Shown here: positions 46,765 to 58,946 of the stretch, piece by piece
How the letters are laid out: the number at the start of each line of letters is the position of its first letter
How positions within the stretch are numbered: the first letter of the stretch is position 1
The notes under the pieces: model-generated
Seen by the model: the letters and a program-made list of their open reading frames with translations, nothing else
Databases searched by the model: none
Told to the model about the DNA's origin: nothing
Translations under genes and position numbers: made by a program
Source of the DNA: Erodium maritimum
Lineage: Eukaryota; Streptophyta; Magnoliopsida; Geraniales; Geraniaceae
Reading direction: 5' to 3'
Assembly (NCBI GenBank): GCA_963921825.1
Contig: OY997594.1
Coordinates: forward strand, 10,111,001-10,175,000
DNA length: 64,000 nt

Positions 46765-47731
46765 ATGTTGCGCTCGTGTTAACCTAATTTTATTAGAGAC
46801 TAAATTTAAACCCGAGTTGCATAATCCTTAGTCCTTTTAGTCATTCTCATCTCTCGATTGTTGAATGCTAAAACCTAATCAACTATCAAGTGGCCAATTT
46901 GATGAAGCATTGAATTCAAATTATGCAAACAATATTCTAAACACAAATTGCACAAATTAAACGCAAACCCATTGAATCAATGCATCATATTGTTTCCCCT
47001 AGCCCTAAATAAATAGGAATTTATCTCATGATGGAGAAGAAGAACAAACAAAGAGATGAAAAAGAACTATAGATAAACATAATTTCAATGAGTTTGATAC
47101 ACAATACTCAAATGACAAAATGAAAATCCAAACTTCAATTCTTGCTCTTAAACACTTCTCTTCCTTCAAGTTGCAAGCCCTAGATTTTCCAAGCATCCTT
47201 TTTCTCCCAAAATTCGTATCTCTAAAAATATAACTTCAATTCTATTAAATAGGGCTTTCAAAAACGTAGAACTGGAATATGCCTGACGCGCACGGGCCGG
47301 AGCGTGGCACGGAATGGGCCACAGACTGGACCGCTATGCAGCATGGAAATGGCCTTGGTCCGAGTCAGAATAGAGAGCTCAGGCCCTTGTCTCCTCTTAA
47401 GCACCTAGACGGGTAGGGGACCGGGCCTGTATCCGGCCCTGGTTGTTGCACGGAACATGTGGCTCAGAGGGTCCGAATAGTAGACATCGGCTCCCTCTTG
47501 GTTCGGGGGGGGGGGGGGGGGGTTCTGTCCTGCAGCTGCCTTGGCTCATCAATATTGATCATTTAACGTTAAATTCTCTTGTTTTGCTCCGAATACTTGA
47601 AAACTCTAAAATCAGGGCCCAATGCACGAAAGGAGGAAGAAATGCATTAAAACAACATAATCTCGGGACTAAAAAGCTTAAGATGCAGGCTTAAAAACAT
47701 TGAAAATCGATGCATTTTGCGTCCACATCAT
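46765..47731. other. Possible gypsy-type LTR remnant
   Basis: A stretch with GC-rich GGCACGGAATGGGCC-like sequence, an 18-G run (47505-47522) and an ending TTTTGCGTCCACATCA, which resembles the 3' terminus of some plant gypsy LTRs. No matching second LTR or target duplication was found, so the borders are guesses. Confidence 0.3.
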
Positions 47732-48945
47732 TGGACTAGCATCATTTCGGGCCAGGAGTTGGTGCGGAGTGGTGTAAGAAGGCAAATCGGCAACGGAGAG
47801 GGGACTGGAGTACTAGGCACGCTTTGGCTCCCTACGGAGAGTGGTCAGGTAGAGGGTTTGTATGCCGGTGGACCTGATGATTTGGTGAGTGATTACATCG
47901 AGGAGGGATTTTTGAGATGGGACCGAAATAAGCTTGAGGAGTCGTTTGATGCAATGAATGCGGTAGTGATCATGTCTATCCCGCTTCCAATGGTTCCTAT
48001 AGAAGACATTTGGTATTGGGGTGGAACCAGGGATGGAGTGTTCAAAGTGAAAGAAGCTTACAAGTTGGTGCAGAGACAAAGAGGGCATTGGACGGACCAA
48101 GATCGAGACTTATTTTGGCGACGTTTATGGTCTTTGGCGGTCCCTCCAAAAACAAAGCACCACGCCTAGATGGTGCTTACGAGGTGTTTACCGAAAAATT
48201 GCAATTTGTATTCTCGTTTTGTGCCAATGAATATGACGTGTGGGAGGTGTGGGAGACCTGAGACCGAGAGCCATATTCTGTTTGAATGCTCGGGTACGAT
48301 TAGTTTGTGGGAGAAGTTGAGTCTGGTATTTCAAGCTAATGCAGTGGATCCTCAAGAATGTTTGGATCATTGTTGTAACTTAGGGAGAATGGATTAATTA
48401 AGATGGTGGCGGGGTTGTGGTGGGAGTTGTGGAGAGCTAGGAACGTTCGGGTTTAGAGGCATGAGGTGGTTAGTTTGGAAGCGGTATGGAGATCAGCTGA
48501 GGTTCTAATTCGGGAGTGGAAAGAGTCTAGGCCGGTGGCGGGGGATGGAGTTTCGGCTTTGGTAAGACATCCAAGGTCTTGGGTGAAACCTACTGTAGGA
48601 TCGGTTAAAATAAATGTGGATGGTGTAGTGTTGGGGGGCGGATTGGGTGGTGGTGGAATGATTTGCAGGAACGATCTGGGATGGGCTCTTACTGTTAAGT
48701 GTGTAGTCTTCCTTGGTAAACAAGACCCGGAGTTGATCGAATTGATGTGCATTAGTGAAGCGCTTTCGTGAACTTATGAGACATGATGGTACTCAGGTGT
48801 CATTGAATCAGATTGCCTAAGTGCGGTTCAAGCTGTTAATGGAAGCGAGATGATGATGTCTTTATCGGGACTTGTAGTGATGGAATGCAGGGCGAGACTG
48901 AAAGCTCTGGAGAGGTTCAAACTTATTTTTACTTGTAGAGAGAAG
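47732..48945 (+). pseudogene. LINE A, zf-RVT and RNase H part (left half)
   Basis: Reading rightward: SGQELVRSGVRRQIGNGEG, FKVKEAYKLV and FWRRLWSLAVPPKTKHHA, then MTCGRCGRPETESHILFECS, the zinc-binding region of plant LINEs. It is followed by a RNase H start (VKINVDGVVLGGGLGGGGM) with the first catalytic aspartate. Stops separate the blocks. The sequence is cut at 48945 by LINE B and resumes at 58428. The 5' portion of the element is missing. Confidence 0.8.
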
Positions 48946-49694
48946 TTTTTTTTATCAGGGAGAAAGAAATGCATTAAAAAGGAAGTGTGGGTCTTGGGAT
49001 AGAAACCACAACCACCCGAACAAAGTCCAACAAAAACCGGCCTAAAGGGGTTCACCCCAAAGAAAACAAGAGAAAAAAATCACCCCGGTCCACCTCAACA
49101 ACCAAAATCCCAACAGACTTGTGAACAGTGCCTCAGGAGATCGCTCGGCCAACCGTGATCGGACTGGTGAACAGTACCACAGGAGACCGCACGGGTGAAT
49201 CCTCTTTCCTCAAGAATGCTAAGTAATCCATGCTCCTCCACCCGAAAACGGTCAGATCGGCCCCAAAACGCGACCCCAGAACAAGTACTCACTGGACCCC
49301 CACCAAGATAAGCAACCCCAAGACGACTCCTGAACAAGCACTCACCAGACCTGGTGATAGAACCCACCGAAGAGGACCGGGGGACAAGGTGCTAAGCTCC
49401 TCAAACATGATACAACAATCTTCAGACGCTCCTAGTCAGCGCAGCAGCGGGAGACTCGATCCACGCGAGGAAGCTAAAAAGTCGACCGGATGCTCTCAGG
49501 CTGGAGAATGACCCATGTTGAACCCTAGCTAGAAGAATGCTCGGCTCAATGCTAGCGGATCCAGAGAAAACATGACGGTTGCGCTCCAACCAGATATGCC
49601 AAAGACAAAGAAGCCCGATGCCAACCCACTCCGACCTCAGCCTCCTAGATCCCACCAAGGAGATCCAAGACTTGAGGAAAATAGAAGAAGACAT
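48946..49694 (-). pseudogene. LINE B, 3' part (zf-RVT end and 3' UTR)
   Basis: Minus-strand frame 49422-49694 holds IGLLCLWHIWLERNRHVFSG, the block that follows the zinc-binding domain in plant LINEs. The remaining sequence to 48946 is non-coding 3' tail ending in an eight-A run on the minus strand (T-run 48946-48953). The right border at about 49694 abuts a gypsy gag. Confidence 0.75.
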
Positions 49695-51066
49695 GCTGCT
49701 CCCGCCACCTGACGCGGAGCTCTCTGCTGCGGTGCCTGACGTGGTCTGCCAGGTGGTGCAGGGCGAATCTGAGTCTGCTGGGGCCTCGTTGCAGGCGCTC
49801 TACCAGCTATCTCAGGGCACGCCCGGATGAAATGATCAGATCGACCACACTGGTAGCATCCTCTCTGTCCTCCCTGTTGTGCTATCTCAGGACACGCACG
49901 CATGAAGTGGTCGGCGCTGCCACAGTGATAACACCCCCTCGGCTCACTAGGCTGTCTAACTCTGGTCCCCTGGGGACGATCATCATGGCGCTCCACAGGT
50001 CCATCGCCCCTCGGGCAGTCTCGTGCCAGGTGACCCTGCTGTCCACACCGAGGACACAACTGTGCCATCGGGGCGGGTCCAACTGACGATACGGTCCCTG
50101 CTCGGCGTATGCCATCCTGCTGAGACTGAGGCTGAAAGTGTCCTGCAACTCTCTGCCTGCGTCGGTCTCGACGGTCAGACGGCTGCACAAAGCCACTCGG
50201 CCTAGGCCTAGTCTCTCGCACCCTGATAGTGTCTCTGAAGTGTCTCTCCATGGCTAAAGCCAGATCCAAGAGTGTGGAATACTCTACGGTCCTGAAGGCG
50301 ATAACCCTGTCGGCTATCGACGGGATGAGCCCGTTCTCAAATCTCCTGCATCGGTCATCCGCAGTCTGAACCAACTCTGGCGCAAAGCGGGCCAGAGAAG
50401 TAAACCTCACTGCATACTCAGAAACGCTCAAACCCCTCCGACGTAAATCCAGAAACTGCTGGCGCCGATCATCCTGAATGGAGCGAGGGAAGTACTGTTC
50501 CAAGAACAGCCTGCTGAACAACTCAAAATCACTGCCGACCCTGCCCTGCACTGACTGCCACCAGTAGTAGGCCTCTCCCTCATGCTGAAAAGTGGCGAAC
50601 GAAACTCTCAGACGCCCCTCCGATACCCCAGAGGTATCGAGGTTGCGGGTAACCCGCTCCAACTAACCAGAAGCCACCTCGGGGTCAGCTCCCCCGGAGT
50701 AGGTCGGCGTACCAAGTCTGCGAAACTCTCTGAGTGACTGGGCCGTGAGGCTATCAAACTGTCCTGGCCTCTCTCCAAAATCTGCTGAAGCAACAGGCAC
50801 AGACTCTGGTGCCGGTGCTGTAGTCCCCTGCTGCGCACTCAAGGCTGCTAGTACAGCGCGAACCACCTCCTCGAGAGGGGTTGCCTGAGTCGGCTCTGCG
50901 ACTGGAGATGTCCTGGGTGGCGACCCTGTTGGTCCCCCCTCAAAGCGCTGATGCTCTGTGGAAGCAGCATCCTGGGCATCAGCTGCTCCCTCCTGCTCAG
51001 CGGCAGGTGCCTGCCTCGGACCCCCAGCTGGGCGGCTCCACCTCTAGGAACATACGTACGAGCCAT
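49695..51066 (-). pseudogene. Ty3/gypsy gag with three CCHC knuckles, broken
   Basis: Starts at the ATG at 51066 (MARTYVPRGG), about 1.4 kb after the primer binding site. The frame slips by one near 51020, then runs to a TAG at 50663-50665. That codon stands where related gags normally have tryptophan before LERVTR, consistent with a single TGG-to-TAG change. After it comes the retrotransposon gag core (FATFQHEGEAYYWWQSV, FLEQYFP, FLDLRRRGLSVSEYAVRF) and three zinc knuckles: CPRCGQQGHLARDC, CYHCGSADHFMRAC and CYQCGRSDHFIRAC. The frame then crosses at about 49695 into LINE B. No protease, reverse transcriptase or integrase follows. Confidence 0.85.
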
Positions 51067-52463
51067 GTCGCCTGCACAGATAACGCACATGTTCAGTACT
51101 TAGTTCAACAACGGTTTTCACACGTTACAAGGACGAACACACACGCGCCTACACAAGTCACCCACAGATACGCCCCTCACACTAGTAGATATATATATAC
51201 TCATATAATATAGCACACAAGTTCGCATCTCTATGCGTCACACAACAACCAGCGATTTAGCAATCAACCACCAACTCCTACAGGAGGGTTCCAACTCAAG
51301 CACCACACAAAGCACAAATCAACAGGCATACCCTTCACCCGGGCATCCTTCCACAAAGAGGGGTTTAAAACTTAACACAATTCAATTCAATAATCACCCT
51401 TAACCTTTCCTTCCGTCCCACAGATTCCCATTTCTTAACTTTTACCCAAAGCTTTTCGTGTCGATCTCGTGTTGTTACAACCTGATTCAGGCGTCCCCGA
51501 ACCTCATTTTAACAACTGGACATCGAACCATCATGCTCAACTACAGTGACGCCCCTGAGTCAACCAGTGATGGTGTAAACATTTTAGTTCTACTGAAAAT
51601 TCGGCATGACCCGTTCGTATTTTCCCTTAACCCTCCGCTTAAGCGGGACAAGCACCAACACAAATTCATAAGACAACAGTACGCAGAGTTCTCATGCTCT
51701 GCCAAAGACATCACACAATCAATAAACGGAGTTCTCATGCTCCTAAAGTACACAACGCAATCAATGAACGAAGTTCTCGTGCTCCCAAATACTACGGGGT
51801 ACTCGTGCCCCAAACTCGCCACACACGGTCATACGGGATTCTCGTGTCCCAATCTCGCCACACACACGGGCATACGGGATACTCGTGTCCCAATCTCGCC
51901 ACACACGGGCATACGGGATACTCGTGTCCCAATCTCGCCACACACGGGCATACGGGATACTCGTGTCCCAATCTCACCACACAAGGGCATACGGGATACT
52001 CGTGTCCCAAAACAAAGTTCTCATACAACGGGATACGGGGTTCTCGCGCCCCATCCAAAACACTCAATATCAGCACACATGGAGTACTCATGCTCTAGAC
52101 AAGCAGTCAATCACGAATCAAAACTTGAACAGGACCAAACTACAACTTGAAAGTTTTCGAAGTAATACGCCAAAAGGGCAACACCACCAACCGTTGGCTC
52201 ACCCTACCATGAATGCGTAGCGGGTTGGTCATCGACCGTTAATCCAATTCCGATCTCAACCATTCGGCTTCACCGATCACTAGGGAGAGGATACCAATCA
52301 AGTAATGCAAACATTGTAGTGTAAGGTTCCAATTAGAACAGCCCTTAAAGCGACTCAAGACTCAGACTCCCTAACTCTACCCACCTAATTGACTTCGGTC
52401 CGAGGTTTGAAAATCAGTTCATAAGACACCTGTTTCAAATGAAACCAGGCTCTGATACCAAAT
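51067..52463 (-). mobile_element. Gypsy element leader with primer binding site and 39-bp repeats
   Basis: The untranslated leader between LTR and gag. The primer binding site is at 52445-52460 (TGGTATCAGAGCCTGG on the minus strand), complementary to the 3' end of initiator tRNA-Met and three bases from the LTR end. Around 51790-52015 is a tandem array with a 39-bp unit (containing GGGATACTCGTGTCCCAA), about five copies. Because 39 is a multiple of three, the array keeps several frames open and creates long spurious ORFs. Confidence 0.8.
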
Positions 52464-55210
52464 TGTCACGCCCCAAATCCGGTTCTTGCCCGGACCCGAG
52501 GCATGACTAGTAAAGAAAGATTAAAAAGATGGTAATTCAACATTTAGTTCCTGAAAATCTCCAATAGGAAAAACGAATCCGCAAAACTCAGTTCAAAACA
52601 CAAATAACCCTCCAGGGGTGTAATAATAATCCTCCACAAGGTTTGTTCAAAACAGTAAAGTGATAAGAACGAAGTCTCTACAATGCACCCACACCAAGAA
52701 GCTCTCGAGCTTCTACTCCTCAATCAAGCCTGTAAACACAACAGTAAATTCATAGGGGTGAGCTTGCGCTCAGTAGGGAAAGCACATAACAAGGTGGACC
52801 TTAAACTCAATAAAGTCAACAACAAGTCAACAAGATAAATTACAACAGGCACAGGTGATAGGTAAACAAGCCAATGCCGTGGCACATGAAGTCTCCACCC
52901 TCCGATCCACATATGATGTGTCCTCTCGGATTTTCCCTCAAATCCAGAGGAGACGCATAACATTGAGGCGACCGGAAACAACCCTTCGGGGCGCTTATCA
53001 TCGGGATTCTCAGAAACGTCTCCAAAGGATTTTATGTCCTCGGGAACCAAGGCACTACTCCCATAGGAAGCGTACACTTAGGCAGTTCGATAATAAGCAG
53101 TTAATAACTGAATAACGCACTCAAAACGAAATACGAAATAATCCAATCCCAACGACCACCAAGTCATTATCACACATAACTCACACATCACCAATTCAAC
53201 ACAACACACAGTACACGGTTCACATAACCACAGCACATCAATCACACAATCACAACTTACCGTTCACTTACCAGTCTCGAACCAACGGGGCATCGATCAC
53301 CTGATTGCACCGCTCGGTACAACCAGTCATACTCGATGCTCCAAGCAACCATTTAGTAAATCAAGTAATCATTCGAATACAATCAACGATCAAGTACGAG
53401 TTTAATCAACCAATCATAAAAACCTTCAAACGAGCATTCACACATGCAATTCAACTAGTTCCGTTAGACTCTTTAGCTTATCCACTAAGCAACCAACAAT
53501 CAAGCATGTGATCCTAACACGCAACTAATCCGAGGGCTTTGCCAAGGCTCCTCTACCAGACAAACAATTCTCAAGTATTGAAAGCGAATTATACTAGTGA
53601 TTGGCATCCTAATCGTTCACAACTAGACACTTCCGGTTATTAGTAATTGAAAGACAATTATGCTAGTTATTCGCATCCTATAGGCATTTCTAGGACCTTT
53701 CCGATTTTATTAACCTAACATGCATACTAAGCATCGTAAACGAGGGGTTAAGGCTTTCCCTACCTCGAGGTCTTCCTCTCAACACTCTGATGATAAGCTC
53801 GGTGGTCACCACTCCGTTCTTCACTCGGGTCCCGGCGTGATAAAAGCTCCTCTAACTTGTGTCCACGTTCTTCCTTCTTTCCTAGCTTGGTTCCAAGGTT
53901 TTGAACCACCAAAAGACCACAAATTAGTTTCCTCAACCAAGTGTTCTTCTCCTCAAAACAGACAACAATGTTCAGAAATGGATCAAGGTTTGAAGAGGAA
54001 ATGTGGGAATCAAATTGGGCTAAAAGGAAGGGTTTTGGGCTCTGGGGATCTGATCCGGAATGCCATACGGACCGTGTGGCTTGCCGTGCCGGAATATGGC
54101 ACGCACCATGTCACAGGCCGGCCCGGAATCCAGCACGGAACGCGTCACAGACCGGCCCGGAGAGCGACACGGACCGTATCAGGTTCCGTGTCGGACTCCC
54201 GCCCGTCCCGTGCCGTGTGCCGTGCCGGTACCAGGCCCGTTCCGTGCCGGGTGCCGCGCCGGTACCAGGCCCGTTCCGTGCGGCATGCCGCGCCGGTACC
54301 TGGCCCGGTCCGGGTCAGATTCCGTATCAGACCTGACCAGCTCCTTCCCATTTCTTCCCCAACTCGAATTTCACGAAAATCTCAACACAAACTCCATTTC
54401 TAAACTCTCCTAGCTCCAAAATAATCAACCAAAGATACCCAGCAGCTACACCCTCAATGGGTTCATCAAACTTCAACCAAAACTCAATCCAACAACCTAC
54501 TTCACTACTTCTTCTCCAAGCAATCAATCAAATAAGCAAGTTCTTCAACTTTTAAGCCAAAACCCACAAAACCCAAGGAATGGAAGTGGAAGAAATGGAG
54601 AGTTGAGAGCATCATTACCTCTAGATAGTTGAGATGGAGAAGATGAAGTGAAAATGAAGGCAAAAGGACCAAGAACAAGCTCCAAAATCCAAGCTTTCTT
54701 CTCTATCTTCTTCCTCAAGAAAGTGAGCTCCTCATCTCCTCTCTACTAGTGAATTTCGGCTGCAACAAGAGGAAATAGGCTGAATTATTGCTCCCTTTCC
54801 TTTAAATGACCTAAAATGTCAATTTACTCAAAAGCCCTTAAGGTCTTATCCCTTTAAAGGTAACTTAGGAGGGTATGAGGGTCATTTGAATCCCCTACTC
54901 TCATCCTCCAAGCCAAGCATGACAAGTGTCATGTGTGGTCACTCCTACTTAATAATTTTCCACTTTTCCAAGATTTATCGACAAATAACCGATAGTAAGC
55001 CCGAGTTTGACCGACAGTTGACTTTAACAATATTACAGTCAAACTGAAGGAAACGACCCAACTAAGCTAACCGTGCTAATGGCTAAGCTTTTTGGGCCCC
55101 GGAAAGGTCCCGACTGACTTCCCGAGTCATCGGTTGACTTTTCCGGCCGAAAGTCAAACTTAGCTAGGATTCACCGGTTCTACCGGGATCGACCGGGGGC
55201 AGGTCTTACA
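52464..55210 (-). mobile_element. Complete 5' LTR of the gypsy element (2,747 bp)
   Basis: Plus-strand ends are TGTCACGCCCC and GGTCTTACA, so the LTR reads TGTAAGACC...GGGGCGTGACA on the minus strand, directly before the primer binding site. It shares ends and many internal blocks with the solo LTR at 30.2-33.2 kb. It contains a GC-rich cluster of CCGTGCCGG/GGTACCAGG motifs (about 54060-54330). It abuts the partial LTR beginning at 55211. Confidence 0.85.
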
Positions 55211-57500
55211 TAGGTACACAATCAATTCCGTGGCACATGAAGTCACCACCCTCCGATCCACATATGATGTGTCCTCTCGGATTTTCCCTCAAGTCCAGAG
55301 GAGACGCATATCATTGAGGCTACCGGAAACAACCCCCTGAGGGCGCTTATCATCGGGATTCTCAGAAACGTCTCCAAAGGGATATATGTCCTCGGGAACC
55401 AAGGTATTACTCCCATAGGAAGTATACACTTGGACAGTTCATAAATAAGTAGATATAAGTGAGTAACACACTCAAGCGAAACACGAAGCAATCCTTTCCC
55501 AACGAACACTATCCCACTATCACACATAGCTCACGAATCACACACTTTCACCACAACACACATCACACGTATCACATAACCCGTCACACTTTCACTACAA
55601 CACACAATACACGAATCGCCTAGCCAGTCAAACTTTCACCATAACACACAACACATGAATCACATAACCAGTCACACTTTCACCACAACACACAGCATAC
55701 GATTCACATAACCATAACTTACCATTCACTTACCTGTTATGACCCTTCGGTCGATCGATCACCTGATTGTACCGCTCGACACAACCAGTCATACTCGATT
55801 CCGCAACCAAAGGATCGCGCAAACATTTAATACAATCAACCATCAAGTACAGTCAATCCATCAATCAAGTCAACCTTCACCCGAGCATTCAAGCATGCAA
55901 TTCAATTAGTTTCATTAGACTCTTTAGCCTATCCACTAATCAATCAAACAACCAAGCATGTGATCCTAACACACGACTAATCCGAGGGCTTTGCCAAGAC
56001 CACTCTACCAGTAAAACAATTCCCAAGTATTGAAAGTGAGTTACACTAGTGATTGGCATCCTAATCATTCACCACTAGACACTTCCGGTTATTAGTAATT
56101 GAAAGACAATTATTCTAGTTATTCGCATCCTATAGGCATTTCTAGGACCTTTCCGATTTTATTAGCCTAACATGCATACTAAGCATTTAAACGAGGAGTT
56201 AAGACTTTCCCTACCTCAAGGTCTTCCTCTCAACACTCTGATGATAAATCCGGTGGTCACCACTTCGTTCTTCGCACGGGTTCCAGCGTGATCTTTGCTC
56301 CTCTAGCTCGGTCCCCAAGGTCTTGGATACAAAGAAACAATAATTAGACTCCACTTAAACAGCAAGCAAGATCCCCAAAGCCCTTCCAAAGTTCAGCTCA
56401 AAACCAATATCAAACAAGGTGAAAAACCCTCAAAGAAACCCCCACCCTGCTCTGCCACGGACCCGTGACGCCAACCCTCACAGTTACCGTCACGGAGCCG
56501 TGACGAGTGTCGTCACGGACTCCCTCACGGAGTCATGACGTCGCCCATCACGGGATCCGTCACGGATCCGTGGCGCACCAGGGCAGTTTCGCCCTTCTTC
56601 AACCTCCGGCTCCTTTTCTCCGAAAAACCACCTTCAAACCCCAAATTTTACCACTTCCAACTTCCAAAACAGTCATAATCCTTCAATACTCCTCTACCCT
56701 TGGTAGGAATCAACAAATAAGCAAGTTTCTAATGATTCATCAAATCATAAACAACTCAAAAGCTCCAACAAACTAAGGATTTCCCACAAAAACCCAACAA
56801 AGCTTCTCATCAACATCATCTCACACCATTTCCACTCCAACCCAACAACATCTGGCAATTTCAATCAAGACCCATGAAAAGAGATGACGGGAAAAGAGAA
56901 TTAGAGAGTTCCATTACCTCTAGGAGAGTGAGATGAAGAAGATGGTGAGGATTTGGAGAAGGGATGACTAGAGGAAGACTTCAAGTAGCCTCTTTTTCCT
57001 TGTTTCTTCTTCAAAGCTCCATGGGAGCTCCTATCTCTTGCTCCTCCTCCAAGTTTCGGCTACACCAAGCAAAATAGGTTGGTTTTGCTTTTCCAAACTC
57101 ATATAATACCTAGATGTGTTGAATGACTAAAAACCCTTTAGCTAGAATCCCTTATAGAAGCTTTTGGGAGGGTATAATGGTCCAAGACCACTCCCCTTTC
57201 TCTCTTTCAACCAAAAAGGGACAAGTGTCCAAGTAGGTTCTTTTTGTTTTCCAAAATAATTTCCAGCACAATAAAATAATGCTTTAGTCGATAAAAAGTC
57301 TCGTTTTGACTAAAGTTGACTTCCTTCAACATTATACTTAAACGAAAGGAATTTATCCCCTTAAGCCAACCGTGATGACGGCTAAGTCGTTTGGGTTCCG
57401 GAAAAGCCCCAAGTGACTTCTTGAGTCATCGGTTGACCTTTCCGGTAGAAAGTCAAACTTGCTTGAAAAGCCACTGGTTCGACTAGGGGCGGGTCTTACA
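55211..57500 (-). mobile_element. Second, truncated LTR of the same family
   Basis: From 55211 the sequence restarts at a point matching about 52857 of the neighbouring LTR and runs to GGTCTTACA at 57500. About 390 bp of one end are missing. It carries the TCACGG/CCGTGA motif cluster (about 56456-56575) seen in the solo LTR. The likely history is that the gag-bearing element inserted into this LTR and the far side was later deleted. Confidence 0.75.
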
Positions 57501-58421
57501 ACAGAAGCCCAAGGCACAACACCAAATTCATCCCACTCAGCCAAAACCTGAAAATCTTTAGTTGTAGAGAACCCCTTCGGATCCCAAGACCAAACCAGCG
57601 TATTCAGGCGATCGCGCACCAAACGAAGACCCACAAGGCGGACTCTAATCTCCTCCAAAGCCATCTCATCCTGAACTCGACGACCCCTCGAGAATGGGAA
57701 CGACCATCCCCCCCCCCCCCCCCCCCCCAAAGAACTCCGCAACCGACCCATGATGACCCTCTGCCACCATGTAAAGACGAGGGTAACGAATCGCTAGAGT
57801 GATATCAAAGAGCCATGGGTCCTCCCAAAAACGAACCGTGGTCCCAGCACCGACCACCCATATCAAAGTGTCAGAACCAAAAACTCTTTCAAACCCAAGA
57901 TCCCGAGCTAACCTCATCACATGCCGAGCAAACAACGAGGAGGTACTCGAAGGCACCAAGAGCGCTCCCACATACCACTTAGTCTCCCTCCACCCAAAAC
58001 AAGCACATAAAACACGCCTCCAGAAAACAGGCCCCTCAGTCACAAAACGCCACCACCACTTCATGAGGAGACTTGTGTTTACCTTAGTGAGAGATCGAAC
58101 ACCAAGCCCCCCTGAGTCCTTGGGCATACTAACCACCTCCCATGGGACTTTGGAGAGACACCTCCTCTCTCTACCCGAACACCATAAGAATCTCCTCTGA
58201 AGTCTCTCTAACAGGTGAACCACCTTCTTAGGGGCTCGAAACAAGGACATGAAAAAGATCGAAAAACTCTCTAGAGTCGCTCTGATGAGCGTATGACGCC
58301 CCCAAAGAGATAAACCGGGTCCGCCAAACAGCCAGCCTATCTTTGAACCTAGCTACCACCGGGTCCCAAAAAGAGGCGAGTCTAGGATTGTCTCCAAGGG
58401 GAAACCGAGGTAGGTGAAAGG
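57501..58421 (-). pseudogene. LINE B, 5' part (reverse transcriptase thumb to zf-RVT)
   Basis: Reading leftward from 58421: TYLGFP, then DNPRLASFWDPVVARFKDRL, MSLFRAPKKVVHLLERL, KVPWEVVSMPKDSGGLGVRS and FWEDPWL, the usual order downstream of a plant LINE reverse transcriptase. A 21-C run (57708-57728) reads as glycines. The copy is 5'-truncated at the TYLG block, at about 58421, and broken by frameshifts. It is split by the gypsy LTRs at 57500. Confidence 0.8.
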
Positions 58422-58427
58422 GAGAAG

Positions 58428-58560
58428 TTAATAAGACTGCTAATTGTTTAGCTCGTAATGCTAGAGACTGGGGCACAATTGATTGACAAATCACGGAGAT
58501 ACCTTCCGTTCTCAGTGATATTTTGTCCAATGATCTGATGAATTGATAAAATCACCGGCT
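58428..58560 (+). pseudogene. LINE A, RNase H end (right half)
   Basis: Read on the plus strand from about 58424, EVNKTANCLARNARDWGTID is the terminal block of a plant LINE RNase H domain. It continues LINE A, whose left half ends at 48945 with IFTCRE. GAGAAG flanks the intervening LINE B on both sides (48940-48945 and 58422-58427). Confidence 0.7.
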
Positions 58561-58937
58561 TATAATAAAAAAGAAGATGTTTTCTAAGGTCAACAAATCG
58601 TTTCTTTTAATTCTACTAAATTAATATTCAAACCAAAATCAAAGTCAAAATCTTACCGTAAATGAATTTTTCCATTGATATTTTTAAATGCAATCGGCAT
58701 CATATACTTGTCAACTTGGTGTCGGCAGGAAATAGGGCGATGTAAATATAATTTTATTAGGAAAAATTCCACCTGTTCTTTCCATAACAAATATTTTGTA
58801 ACAGTGCACGTGCAATAAGCGTGGGATTGTGCAGATAGGCCAAAAAGTAAAAAGCCGCCAAGTGTTGAAAAATGAAGGGAATCGTAGGAGAGTTGTGGTC
58901 TTGCCGTTGGAATCTCCATCGGACATCGATGTTTCAA

Positions 58938-58946
58938 TATATAAAT
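58938..58946 (+). promoter_or_regulatory. Candidate TATA box of the RING-CH gene
   Basis: TATATAAAT followed about 30 bp later by a CA-rich stretch where transcription could start. The coding start is at 59883, so the leader probably contains an intron ending at the TTACAG at 59823-59828. The transcription start is inferred. Confidence 0.45.

Noticed and set aside
51458-52150. 230-codon plus-strand ORF with repeated GYSCPNLATHG-like units
   Set aside because: It lies in the untranslated leader of a minus-strand gypsy element and is kept open only by a 39-bp tandem repeat. Other frames and the reverse strand are equally open there.
53720-54403. 227-codon plus-strand ORF and overlapping minus-strand ORFs
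   Set aside because: These fall inside the complete LTR, in a GC-rich motif cluster that removes stop codons in several frames. No domain is present.
57799-58200. 133-codon plus-strand ORF
   Set aside because: It is antisense to the recognisable LINE B reverse transcriptase thumb region.
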